From assembly GCA_026874595.1 (NCBI GenBank), contig CM049307.1, positions 6,347,579 to 6,411,578 on the forward strand: a stretch of 64,000 bases of DNA, read 5' to 3'. Below the pieces are notes generated by a model. That model saw only the letters and a program-made list of their open reading frames with translations, did no database searches and had not been told where the DNA came from. Shown in pieces: positions 25,651 to 37,700 of the stretch (position 1 is its first letter; the number at the start of each line of letters is the position of its first letter). Origin of the DNA: Sipunculus nudus (lineage: Eukaryota; Annelida; Sipuncula; Golfingiida; Sipunculidae). Position numbers and translations under genes: made by a program.

Positions 25651-26830
25651 TAAATTAAACAGTTCTCTACTGCCATGTATAAGAGTGACCCTGAAAGTGT
25701 TTAAATGCTGTGAAAGTGTGTAATTTTAAAATATCATACATTTCTAGTCCTCTAAATGAATTAAGAAAAACAGGTGGACTCAGGTTTGTGGAACAGTGTA
25801 CATATGTATAATCAAGAATAGGCCATGTTTCTGTGAAGTAAATGTATCATAAGTACTGATATAAATATTTCATCTGCCTCTAACTGCTTGGATATCAACT
25901 GTCACACAGTGTTTACATTTAAAATTATGTTACGGGTACTGACGTTTTGTGACATTACACCCATGATTAGCTCTATTTAGAATTGTTAACCACATGGAAT
26001 CTAACTTTCAGGTATTTTTTATCTTTGGGATTAAAAATAGCCTTTGAAGACATGGTTATGCAGTGGATAAGTTGCTGCTCCAGTGACACAGTTTTAATTG
26101 AAAATATGAAATATCCTTCATCTTTGTCTCTAACTGTTGCTCACTATTACGTGTCACAGTTGCCAGTGGAAACACTCATAATCAGTGCCTGTATAAATAA
26201 ACTGGATGTAAAAACCATGGTAACCAAGTGATAACCCCAATATTATGTCACACACTTCTTGGCCTGAGGCCTGTGTCTGCTTCCTGTAATATGGATGTTG
26301 ACACAACTCCCAATTGGGGGGGGGGGGGGGGGGACATTGATGACATAGTTGCACAGTGATTTGGTCACAAGCTTGTATAAAAGATCAAATCATTATATAA
26401 TATATTCTTGTTCCTCTTTAATTATGCATTTGACCATCATCAGCATCACTGCTTAATGTTGAATGTTAACACATGTAAATTTCTGTCAATTAAATGCTAA
26501 TGATTCATTGTCTCACTGAATGGTGGTGCATATTAAAGCTTATTTCCACATGGCTTAATCTCATTCTTTGCTGAGTGGCTGTTATAAAATAACCATTTAT
26601 ATTTTTTGTCATTGTTTAGATGGAGTATGTTTATAACAGATCACTGAAGACCTGTGAGTAAGGATAGGCATCTGATGACATAAGCAGTTCTCTTTAACAT
26701 GTGGCTGATTTAGTTAACCCTCAGACTGCATGAGCATGATCACAAGGACATGTCCACTTGTACTTCTGACCCTCCATTTACTTTTATCTCTTGCTGTTCC
26801 TTAGTCCATCCTCATTCTTTACCTCCCCTG
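25651..26830. other. Non-coding stretch with poly-G tract
   Basis: No supported gene. An 18-base poly-G run lies at about 26,317-26,333. Confidence 0.4.
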
Positions 26831-27480
26831 TCCTGGGGGAGTTATGTAGTGTTTAGTCTGTTATGGTCGTCCATGGTCATTGTCTGTGTAATTATTTCTT
26901 GTTTTGAACCACTCAATATTTTTTCATGAAATTTGACATTTCAATTGTTTGTTACATTATCTGTGAAGAGTTTGAAAACTGGTGACTTTACCTTCAAGCA
27001 TAAATAAAATAATATTGTGAATGCCATAACTTTTGAAGTATTGCATAATCTTTCATCAAATTTGACATGCAAGTTGATTCAATCAAGTTCTTGAACAAGT
27101 TGGAAAATTGGTGACCTTGACCATTATCCTTAAGGTCAAATCAGAAATTTTAGTGCTATAACTTATTCACCACCCAATATTTTGCATGAAATGTGATATG
27201 TGAATTGTTTAAAAAAATCTATAAAAAATAAAAATAAAATTAGTGACCTTGACCTTCATCTCCTTAGTCTTAAATTTTCAGAATCTCAGATTTTTGTGAT
27301 CCCATAATGTTTTAATTAATGCATTCTCCCCCCTCCAATATGATACATCAAGTGCTCAGAGAGTTTGACAACCAGGGAGTTTGAAATTGATCTCTAAGGT
27401 CAAATCTGTGGACATATACAATTTCTTTAAACACTACAACTTTTTAATTAGTGCATATTTTTTTTCTCAGATTAGGGGAT
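26830..27480 (+). repeat. Tandem-module repeat with GACCTTGACC sites
   Basis: Three or four modules of about 120-130 bp of the form CATAACTTnTnAAGTATT, TTCATnAAATTTGACAT, GTTTGACAAnnnGG, TGGTGACCTTGACCTT (near 26,900, 27,030, 27,155 and 27,300). Probably the core of an eroded element; ends not defined. Confidence 0.5.
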
Positions 27481-27546
27481 TGGGTCCATGGGGAAGGGGG
27501 AAACGTGTCTGTGTTTCTGGGACTGTGAAAACAAACTCATTCTAGT

Positions 27547-29525
27547 TGTATCTGCCAAAACGAAGTTTTGCGGATACTATGTTTTTGACTGGGTTCCGCC
27601 ACCGTGGCCGCCACCGCGTTCGCTTCTGGAGAACTCCTCTGTGACTACTGGACTGATTTTTCCAAAACTTACACCAATTATCGGGTCACATGTGAACTCC
27701 ATGTTGCCTAACCAATTGGCATTGACCTGTGCCCTTTCCTCATTGCCCAGCGTCCATTGTGCGTCCGTTTCCACACATAAACCCACATATCTCAGGAACC
27801 GTTTGGCCAATCAGGAAAAATATTTTGTACAAATGTAGCCCTTGGATAGCTTTATAATATACACAAAAAATGGTGGCGCCACCTGCAACCATGTTTGCAC
27901 AGTGTCAATCTGTTCATCTGCCTTGGGTTAAAATCATTCATGTCTCTGCAGTGGTTTTACTAATTCACCTGAAATTCAGCATGCGTATACATCCTGGATA
28001 GCTTTCTTGATTTTATGACAGGTGGCGCCACCTACATTCACGTTCACGCTCTAGACATCCATGCCTATATCTCAGGACTGGTTTGACGTATCATCCTGAA
28101 AATTTGCATGTGAATAGATCTCACATAGACTGGCCCAGTCCATGAAATAGTTCTGACTTAATTGTTGCTTCTGACAGAGAAATCAAACGTTCATGCGTTG
28201 TGTCACATTTATTATCGGTACCGCCATCTTGCGGCAACTCATATAACTAATATGCCACTGTCTGACCCTCTGATTTCATGGACTGGTAATCTTGCCGGTT
28301 CCCGGACGGTCAGCACCACACATCACCGCCTCGCTGAACTAAGGTCTTTTCCAGTGACGTCAGCAGTGGTCTTTCCCAGAATCTTTTTTCAAAACCAACA
28401 TGGTTCATTCAGTAATCACCTATTCCAGGTTACAAATATTCCCACTTAATTTGTCTTAATAATTTTAGGCCGTCTCTTCAATTGAGTTTGGCGAGACTTT
28501 ATAAAACACTACAACCCTCAGCCTCAGTGTTAACGTTTACTGGACCAGCACTCTTGAAAGTTGGCCTGTTTAAACATAATGTAGGCCAAACTCTGGCTCA
28601 GCCAATCAGCGCGAGATATTCAGGTGCACCACGCGACGAGCGCAGTCAAAATGTACTGGGTGACTGAAACGATTCGCGAGTCGCAGCTTGACAGTTAATA
28701 CACGGGTTCAGACAAATGCTGCCAGCTGCTCTTGTCATCTCGGCAGAAGGAATTTTACTGGACCTGTCGGTACAAAATTGTTGAAATAGTGTGTACAATA
28801 TGCACTTACATTTGGCCCATGGCCTGTAATATTCGTTCAGCAGAGATATATCATAGAACACGTTCATGTGTGAACTACCTGAACACATGATTTCAGTGCG
28901 AATAATACCAAACGGGTCGAGCTGTGGGACCGCTGTTGGCGTTTTCATAGCAACGATGCCACTCACATGAGGCGTGACGACCTGATATGCAAATACTGGG
29001 GAATTGTCAGGTCCTCAAAGAGCCTTGTGACACATTGATATGCAAATAACAGCGATTCAACCTACGGACTTTACAGGGCTTTAGTGATAAGAGCTGGCAC
29101 TGAGTTAAGTCTATCGGTACATGGAATCACATTTTGTTGTAAGCATATTATTAGTAAACGTAAATACTAAAGCCCTGGCAGGGCTAAGATCTCACATGGC
29201 TCTTTATCATACGCAAAACTGGTGGCACCACCTGCAACCATTTTTGCACAGCGTCCATCTGTTTGTCTGCTGTGGAATAAAATCACTCATATCTCGACAG
29301 TAGTTTGACAAATCTGCCTAAAAATTTGCAGGTTTATACAGCCTGGAGAGCTTTCTTGATTTTATGATAGGTGGTGCCACCTACATTCTTGTTTATGCTG
29401 CAGACATCCATGCTAATATGCAACACACCTCACTCTATTTCCCCTTGCTACTCAATCCATGCCTCACTTCACCCATTCCACTCTGATTTTGGTAGATACA
29501 CGATTGTCGACTGCCCCTATTCTAG
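27547..29525 (+). mobile_element. Helitron-like family III element, interrupted
   Basis: The 5' hairpin GTATCTGCCAAAAC-GAA-GTTTTGCGGATAC lies at 27,548-27,577. The 3' end has the inverted match ATTTTGGTAGATACACG (about 29,487-29,503) and CTAG at 29,522-29,525 followed by TTT. Modules of about 140 bp carry ATATCTCAGGAACCGTTTG..., GGATAGCTTTATAA and GGTGGCGCCACCTGCA. It is interrupted by an unrelated 1,060-bp insertion (28,127-29,186). No protein. Confidence 0.7.
28116..29197. mobile_element. 1,060-bp unclassified insertion with 11-bp direct repeat
   Basis: AGATCTCACAT occurs at 28,116-28,126 and again at 29,187-29,197. Joining the flanks restores family III sequence (CATGTGAATAGATCTCACAT | GGCTCTTTATCATA). 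Each end of the insert has a stem: CCAGTCCATGAAAT (28,135-28,148) with its perfect inverse at 28,273-28,286, and AGGGCTTTAGT (29,075-29,085) with its inverse at 29,166-29,176. The interior is less AT-rich and holds two GATATGCAAATA octamers. No coding domain recognised. An 11-bp duplication fits few DNA transposon classes, so the origin is open. Confidence 0.6.
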
Positions 29526-30478
29526 TTTGTTATTGATTTTAGTGCTGAATGAAAAAATTTGTCAGTATACTTCCCAGTATTAAAATTAAAATACTCTAGT
29601 AAATGTGATAGTTGTTCTTGCGGTACAGGAATACCTTTATAATCTGATACAGTTCACAGGCCAGCCTTGCCTGGTGTGTATAAAAGCTGTAATATAATCC
29701 TGGTGACTAACGCTAGTTATGTTAGGTGCTGGGGTGAGTAACAGCTCCCGGTGTCAGACATACCCACATCATTCTTGTGGCAGATCAACCACACTCGTTA
29801 CCTAATTCACTGTTGTTGTAGGAAGTCATGTCCTTCTCCCCAGGACGGTCACATCACGGGTACAAGTATCTGAGTTCAGGAAGTTTATCATTTGGGCTCA
29901 CCCTGGTCTGTGGTAGTTTGAATGTTTTGCAGTTAAATATGATGATTCACCTGATAGCATTTTATTTCATACAGATCATACCAGTTTACATTCTTTTGTA
30001 ATGGTATAAATATTGAGTGCATGGTCCTCTTTATGTCTGTAATATTTTTGTGAAAAGTGAAAATGGAGAAAGGTTGTTGGTATTGAAGAGGTGACAGAGG
30101 TGTTCACACAGTCGGGATTTTTGTCAGGTTGCAACCACCTAAGGATTGGATACTTGAACCATTTAAAATATAGAATGTTTCACCCACATACCCAGAAACA
30201 GAGGAGGGCATTTTAGCTTGGTCAGAATACCTGAGAATACAGTTCATCTGCCCTTTTTATTGTTTGAACACATATCATTCAAAAACACTCTGTTTTAACA
30301 GATAATACAGTACCATGACTCTGGTATGGATTTCATAGCTGCATGAATCATTTTAAAGATTCTAACTATTGAAAAGCTGAAACATTCCTTTAAATAATTT
30401 TTAAAGGACAAATATGCAATCTCACATGTTTTAAGTTCATAGCTGATTATAATTATGCATGATGTATGGTCCTCTTGC
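29526..30478. other. Non-coding stretch before the satellite
   Basis: No supported features. Confidence 0.35.
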
Positions 30479-30540
30479 TTAAGAATGTTCTTATTTGGAA
30501 TGAATGCCTGTATTAAGAGTGTGTGATGGATGTAAGAATG
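30479..30540. repeat. Divergent left edge monomer
   Basis: AATGTTCTTATTTGGAATGA then ATGCCTGTATTAAGAG precedes the first standard monomer. It is the same 53-bp-type variant found at the right edge, and no copy of it was noticed inside the array. Confidence 0.7.
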
Positions 30541-32720
30541 TTCTCATAAATTTTGGATTAATACTTGTATTCAGAGTGTGTGATGGATGTAAGAATGTTC
30601 TCATAAGTTTTGGATTAATACTTGTATTCAGAGTGTGTGATGGATGTAAGAATGTTCTCATAAATTTTGGATTAATACTTGTATTCAGAGTGTGTGATGG
30701 ATGTAAGAATGTTCTCATAAATTTTGGATTAATACTTGTATTCAGAGTGTGTGATGGATGTAAGAATGTTCTCATAAATTTTGGATTAATACTTGTATTC
30801 AGAGTGTGTGATGGATGTAAGAATGTTCTCATAAATTTTGGATTAATACTTGTATTCAGAGTGTGTGATGGATGTAAGAATGTTCTCATAAATTTTGGAT
30901 TAATACTTGTATTCAGAGCGTGTGATGGATGCAGAGTGTGTGATGGATGTAAGAATGTTCTCATAAATTTTGGATTAATACTTGTATTCAGAGCGTGTGA
31001 TGGATGTAAGAATGTTCTCAGAAATTTTGGATTAATACTTCTTTTCAGAGCGTGTGATGGATGTAAGAATGTTCTCATAAATTTTGGATTAATACTTGTA
31101 TTCAGAGCGTGTGATGGATGTAAGAATGTTCTCATCAATTTTGGATTAATACTTGTATTCAGAGCGTGTGATGGATGTAAGAATGTTCTCATAAATTTTG
31201 GATTAATACTTGTATTCAGAGCGTGTGATGGATGTAAGAATGTTCTCATAAATTTTGGATTAATACTTGTATTCAGAGTGTGTGATGGATGTAAGAATGT
31301 TCTCATAAATTTTGGATTAATACTTGTATTCAGAGTGTGTGATGGATGTAAGAATGTTCTCATAAATTTTGGATTAATACTTGTATTCAGAGCGTGTGAT
31401 GGATGCAGAGTGTGTGATGGATGTAAGAATGTTCTCATAAATTTTGGATTAATACTTGTATTCAGAGCGTGTGATGGATGTAAGAATGTTCTCAGAAATT
31501 TTGGATTAATACTTCTTTTCAGAGCGTGTGATGGATGTAAGAATTATCTCAGAAATTTTGGATTAATACTTGTATTCAGAGCGTGTGATGGATGTAAGAA
31601 TGTTCTCATAAATTTTGGATTAATACTTGTATTCAGAGTGTGTGATGGATGTAAGAATGTTCTCATAAATTTTGGATTAATACTTGTATTCAGAGTGTGT
31701 GATGGATGTAAGAATGTTCTCATAAATTTTGGATTAATACTTGTATTCAGAGTGTTTGATGGATGTAAGATTGTTCTCATAAGTTTTGGATTAATACTTG
31801 TATTCAGAGTGTGTGATGTATGTAAGAATGTTCTCAGAAATTTTGATTTAATACTTGTATTCAGAGTGTGTGATGGATGTAAGAATGTTCTCATAAATTT
31901 TGGATTAATACTTGTATTCAGAGCGTGTGATGGATGTAAGAATGTTCTCATAAGTTTTGGATTAATACTTGTATTCAGAGAGTGTGATGGATGTAAGAAT
32001 GTTCTCATAAGTTTTGGATTAATACTTGTATTCAGAGTGTGTGATGGATGTAAGAATGTTCTCAGAAATTTTGGATTAATACTTGTATTCAGAGTGTGTG
32101 ATGGATGTAAGAATGTTCTCATAAATTTTGGATTAATACTTGTATTCAGAGTGTGTGATGGATGTAAGAATGTTCTCATAAATTTTGGATTAATACTTGT
32201 ATTCAGAGTGTGTGATGGATGTAAGAATGTTCTCATAAATTTTGGATTAATACTTGTATTCAGAGTGTGTGATGGATGTAAGAATGTTCTCATAAGTTTT
32301 GGATTAATACTTGTATTCAGAGAGTGTGATGGATGTAAGAATGTTCTCATAAATTTTGGATTAATACTTGTATTCAGAGTGTGTGATGGATGTAAGAATG
32401 TTCTCATAAATTTTGGATTAATACTTGTATTCAGAGTGTGTGATGGATGTAAGAATGTTCTCATAAGTTTTGGATTAATACTTGTATTCAGAGTGTGTGA
32501 TGGATGTAAGAATGTTCTCATAAGTTTTGGATTAATACTTGTATTCAGAGTGTGTGATGGATGTAAGAATGTTCTCAGAAATTTTGGATTAATACTTGTA
32601 TTCAGAGTGTGTGATGGATGTAAGAATGTTCTCATAAGTTTTTGATTAATACTTGTATTCAGAGCTTGTGATGGATGTAAGAATGTTCTCATAAGTTTTG
32701 GATTAATACTTGTATTCAGA

Positions 32721-33299
32721 GTGTGTGATGGATGTAAGAATGTTCTCATAAGTTTTGGATTAATACTTGTATTCAGAGCGTGTGATGGATGTAAGAATGT
32801 TCTCATAAATTTTGGATTAATACTTGTATTCAGAGCGTGTGATGGATGTAAGAATGTTCTCATAAGTTTTGGATTAATACTTGTATTCAGAGTGTGTGAT
32901 GGATGTAAGAATGTTCTCATAAGTTTTGGATTAATACTTGTATTCAGAGTGTGTGATGGATGTAAGAATGTTCTCAGAAATTTTGGATTAATACTTGTAT
33001 TCAGAGTGTGTGATGGATGTAAGAATGTTCTCATAAGTTTTGGATTAATACTTGTATTCAGAGTGTGTGATGGATGTAAGAATGTTCTCATAAATTTTGG
33101 ATTAATACTTGTATTCAGAGTGTGTGATGGATGTAAGAATGTTCATATAAGTTTTGGATTAATACTTGTATTCAGAGTGTGTGATGGATGTAAGAATGTT
33201 CTCAGAAATTTTGGATTAATACTTGTATTCAGAGTGTGTGATGGATGTAAGAATGTTCCAAAAAAATTTTTGATTAATACTTGTATTCAGAGCGTGTGA
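32721..33299. repeat. 579-bp satellite block, copy 1
   Basis: One of four blocks with the same order of monomer variants, ending in a monomer with one extra base (GTTCCAAAAAAATTTTTGATT) that shifts phase by +1. The predicted translation is identical in all four. The other copies start at 34,810, 38,060 and 40,626. Confidence 0.85.
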
Positions 33300-34734
33300 T
33301 GGATGCAGAGTGTGTGATGGATGTAAGAATGTTCTCATAAATTTTGGATTAATACTTGTATTCAGAGCGTGTGATGGATGTAAGAATGTTCTCAGAAATT
33401 TTGGATTAATACTTCTTTTCAGAGCGTGTGATGGATGTAAGAATGTTCTCATAAATTTTGGATTAATACTTGTATTCAGAGCGTGTGATGGATGTAAGAA
33501 TGTTCTCATCAATTTTGGATTAATACTTGTATTCAGAGCGTGTGATGGATGTAAGAATGTTCTCATAAATTTTGGATTAATACTTGTATTCAGAGCGTGT
33601 GATGGATGTAAGAATGTTCTCATAAATTTTGGATTAATACTTGTATTCAGAGTGTGTGATGGATGTAAGAATGTTCTCATAAATTTTGGATTAATACTTG
33701 TATTCAGAGTGTGTGATGGATGTAAGAATGTTCTCATAAATTTTGGATTAATACTTGTATTCAGAGCGTGTGATGGATGCAGAGTGTGTGATGGATGTAA
33801 GAATGTTCTCATAAATTTTGGATTAATACTTGTATTCAGAGCGTGTGATGGATGTAAGAATGTTCTCAGAAATTTTGGATTAATACTTCTTTTCAGAGCG
33901 TGTGATGGATGTAAGAATTATCTCAGAAATTTTGGATTAATACTTGTATTCAGAGCGTGTGATGGATGTAAGAATGTTCTCATAAATTTTGGATTAATAC
34001 TTGTATTCAGAGTGTGTGATGGATGTAAGAATGTTCTCATAAGTTTTGGATTAATACTTGTATTCAGAGTGTGTGATGGATGTAAGAATGTTCTCAGAAA
34101 TTTTGGATTAATACTTGTATTCAGAGTGTGTGATGGATGTAAGAATGTTCTCAGAAATTTTGGATTAATACTTGTATTCAGAGTGTGTGATGGATGTAAG
34201 AATGTTCTCATAAATTTTGGATTAATACTTGTATTCAGAGTGTGTGATGGATGTAAGAATGTTCTCATCAATTTTGGATTAATACTTGTATTCAGAGTGT
34301 GTGATGGATGTAAGAATGTTCTCATAAATTTTGGATTAATACTTGTATTCAGAGTGTGTGATGGATGTAAGAATGTTCTCATAAGTTTTGGATTAATACT
34401 TGTATTCAGAGAGTGTGATGGATGTAAGAATGTTCTCATAAATTTTGGATTAATACTTGTATTCAGAGTGTGTGATGGATGTAAGAATGTTCTCATAAAT
34501 TTTGGATTAATACTTGTATTCAGAGTGTGTGATGGATGTAAGAATGTTCTCATAAGTTTTGGATTAATACTTGTATTCAGAGTGTGTGATGGATGTAAGA
34601 ATGTTCTCATAAGTTTTGGATTAATACTTGTATTCAGAGTGTGTGATGGATGTAAGAATGTTCTCAGAAATTTTGGATTAATACTTGTATTCAGAGTGTG
34701 TGATGGATGTAAGAATGTTCTCATAAGTTTTTGA

Positions 34735-37700
34735 TTAATACTTGTATTCAGAGCTTGTGATGGATGTAAGAATGTTCTCATAAGTTTTGGATTAATACTT
34801 GTATTCAGAGTGTGTGATGGATGTAAGAATGTTCTCATAAGTTTTGGATTAATACTTGTATTCAGAGCGTGTGATGGATGTAAGAATGTTCTCATAAATT
34901 TTGGATTAATACTTGTATTCAGAGCGTGTGATGGATGTAAGAATGTTCTCATAAGTTTTGGATTAATACTTGTATTCAGAGTGTGTGATGGATGTAAGAA
35001 TGTTCTCATAAGTTTTGGATTAATACTTGTATTCAGAGTGTGTGATGGATGTAAGAATGTTCTCAGAAATTTTGGATTAATACTTGTATTCAGAGTGTGT
35101 GATGGATGTAAGAATGTTCTCATAAGTTTTGGATTAATACTTGTATTCAGAGTGTGTGATGGATGTAAGAATGTTCTCATAAATTTTGGATTAATACTTG
35201 TATTCAGAGTGTGTGATGGATGTAAGAATGTTCATATAAGTTTTGGATTAATACTTGTATTCAGAGTGTGTGATGGATGTAAGAATGTTCTCAGAAATTT
35301 TGGATTAATACTTGTATTCAGAGTGTGTGATGGATGTAAGAATGTTCCAAAAAAATTTTTGATTAATACTTGTATTCAGAGTGTGTGATGGATGTAAGAA
35401 TGTTCTCATAAATTTTGGATTAATACTTGTATTCAGAGTGTGTGATGGATGTAAGAATGTTCATATAAGTTTTGGATTATAACTTGTATTCAGAGTGTGT
35501 GATGGATGTAAGATTGTTCTCATAAATTTTGGATTAATACTTGTATTCAGAGTGTGTGATGGATGTAAGAATGTTCTCATAAATTTTGGATTAATACTTG
35601 TATTCAGAGTGTTTGATGGATGTAAGATTGTTCTCATAAGTTTTGGATTAATACTTGTATTCAGAGTGTGTGATGGATGTAAGAATGTTCTCAGAAATTT
35701 TGATTTAATACTTGTATTCAGAGTGTGTGATGGATGTAAGAATGTTCTCATAAATTTTGGATTAATACTTGTATTCAGAGCGTGTGATGGATGTAAGAAT
35801 GTTCTCAGAAATTTTGGATTAATACTTGTATTCAGAGTGTGTGATGGATGTAAGAATGTTCTCAGAAATTTTGGATTAATACTTGTATTCAGAGTGTGTG
35901 ATGGATGTAAGATTGTTCTCATAAATTTTGGATTAATACTTGTATTCAGAGCGTGTGATGGATGTAAGAATGTTCTCATAAATTTTGGATTAATACTTGT
36001 ATTCAGAGTGTGTGATGGATGTAAGAATGTTCTCATAAGTTTTGGATTAATACTTGTATTCAGAGTGTGTGATGGATGTAAGAATGTTCTCAGAAATTTT
36101 GGATTAATACTTGTATTCAGAGTGTGTGATGGATGTAAGAATGTTCTCAGAAATTTTGGATTAATACTTGTATTCAGAGTGTGTGATGGATGTCAGAATG
36201 TTCTCAGAAATTTTGGATTAATACTTGTATTCAGAGTGTGTGATGGATGTAAGAATGTTCTCAGAAATTTTGGATTAATACTTGTATTCAGAGTGTGTGA
36301 TGGATGTAAGAATGTTCTCAGAAATTTTGGATTAATACTTGTATTCAGAGTGTGTGATGGATGTAAGAATGTTCTCATAAGTTTTGGATTAATCCTTGTA
36401 TTCAGAGAGTGTGATGGATGTAAGAATGTTCTCATAAATTTTGGATTAATACTTGTATTCAGAGTGTGTGATGGATGTAAGAATGTTCTCATAAATTTTG
36501 GATTAATACTTGTATTCAGAGTGTGTGATGGATGTAAGAATGTTCTCATAAGTTTTGGATTAATACTTGTATTCAGAGTGTGTGATGGATGTAAGAATGT
36601 TCTCATAAGTTTTGGATTAATACTTGTATTCAGAGTGTGTGATGGATGTAAGAATGTTTTCAGAAATTTTGGATTAATACTTGTATTCAGAGTGTGTGAT
36701 GGATGTAAGAATGTTCTCAGAAATTTTGGATTAATACTTGTATTCAGAGTGTGTGATGGATGTAAGAATGTTCTCAGAAATTTTGGATTAATACTTGTAT
36801 TCAGAGTGTGTGATGGATGTAAGAATGTTCTCATAAATTTTGGATTAATACTTGTATTCAGAGTGTGTGATGGATGTAAGAATGTTCTCATAAATTTTGG
36901 ATTAATACTTGTATTCAGAGTGTGTGATGGATGTAAGAATGTTCTCATAAGTTTTGGATTAATACTTGTATTCAGAGAGTGTGATGGATGTAAGAATGTT
37001 CTCATAAATTTTGGATTAATACTTGTATTCAGAGTGTGTGATGGATGTAAGAATGTTCTCATAAATTTTGGATTAATACTTGTATTCAGAGTGTGTGATG
37101 GATGTAAGAATGTTCTCATAAGTTTTGGATTAATACTTGTATTCAGAGTGTGTGATGGATGTAAGAATGTTCTCATAAGTTTTGGATTAATACTTGTATT
37201 CAGAGTGTGTGATGGATGTAAGAATGTTCTCAGAAATTTTGGATTAATACTTGTATTCAGAGTGTGTGATGGATGTAAGAATGTTCTCATAAGTTTTTGA
37301 TTAATACTTGTATTCAGAGCTTGTGATGGATGTAAGAATGTTCTCATAAGTTTTGGATTAATACTTGTATTCAGAGTGTGTGATGGATGTAAGAATGTTC
37401 TCATAAGTTTTGGATTAATACTTGTATTCAGAGTGTGTGATGGATGTAAGAATGTTCTCATAAATTTTGGATTAATACTTGTATTCAGAGTGTGTGATGG
37501 ATGTAAGAATGTTCTCATAAATTTTGGATTAATACTTGTATTCAGAGTGTGTGATGGATGTAAGAATGTTCTCATAAATTTTGGATTAATACTTGTATTC
37601 AGAGTGTGTGATGGATGTAAGAATGTTCTCATAAGTTTTGGATTAATACTTGTATTCAGAGAGTGTGATGGATGTAAGAATGTTCTCATAAATTTTGGAT

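Noticed and set aside
27488-27838. 116-codon ORF at the family III 5' region
   Set aside because: Spans the terminal hairpin and module DNA shared with the 61.8-kb copy, where the frame is not preserved.
30504-32645. 713-codon + strand ORF (and similar long ORFs on both strands to 43,533)
   Set aside because: Explained by a 57-bp satellite monomer free of stops in one frame per strand. Variants are amino-acid changing on both strands and frames break at marker monomers.
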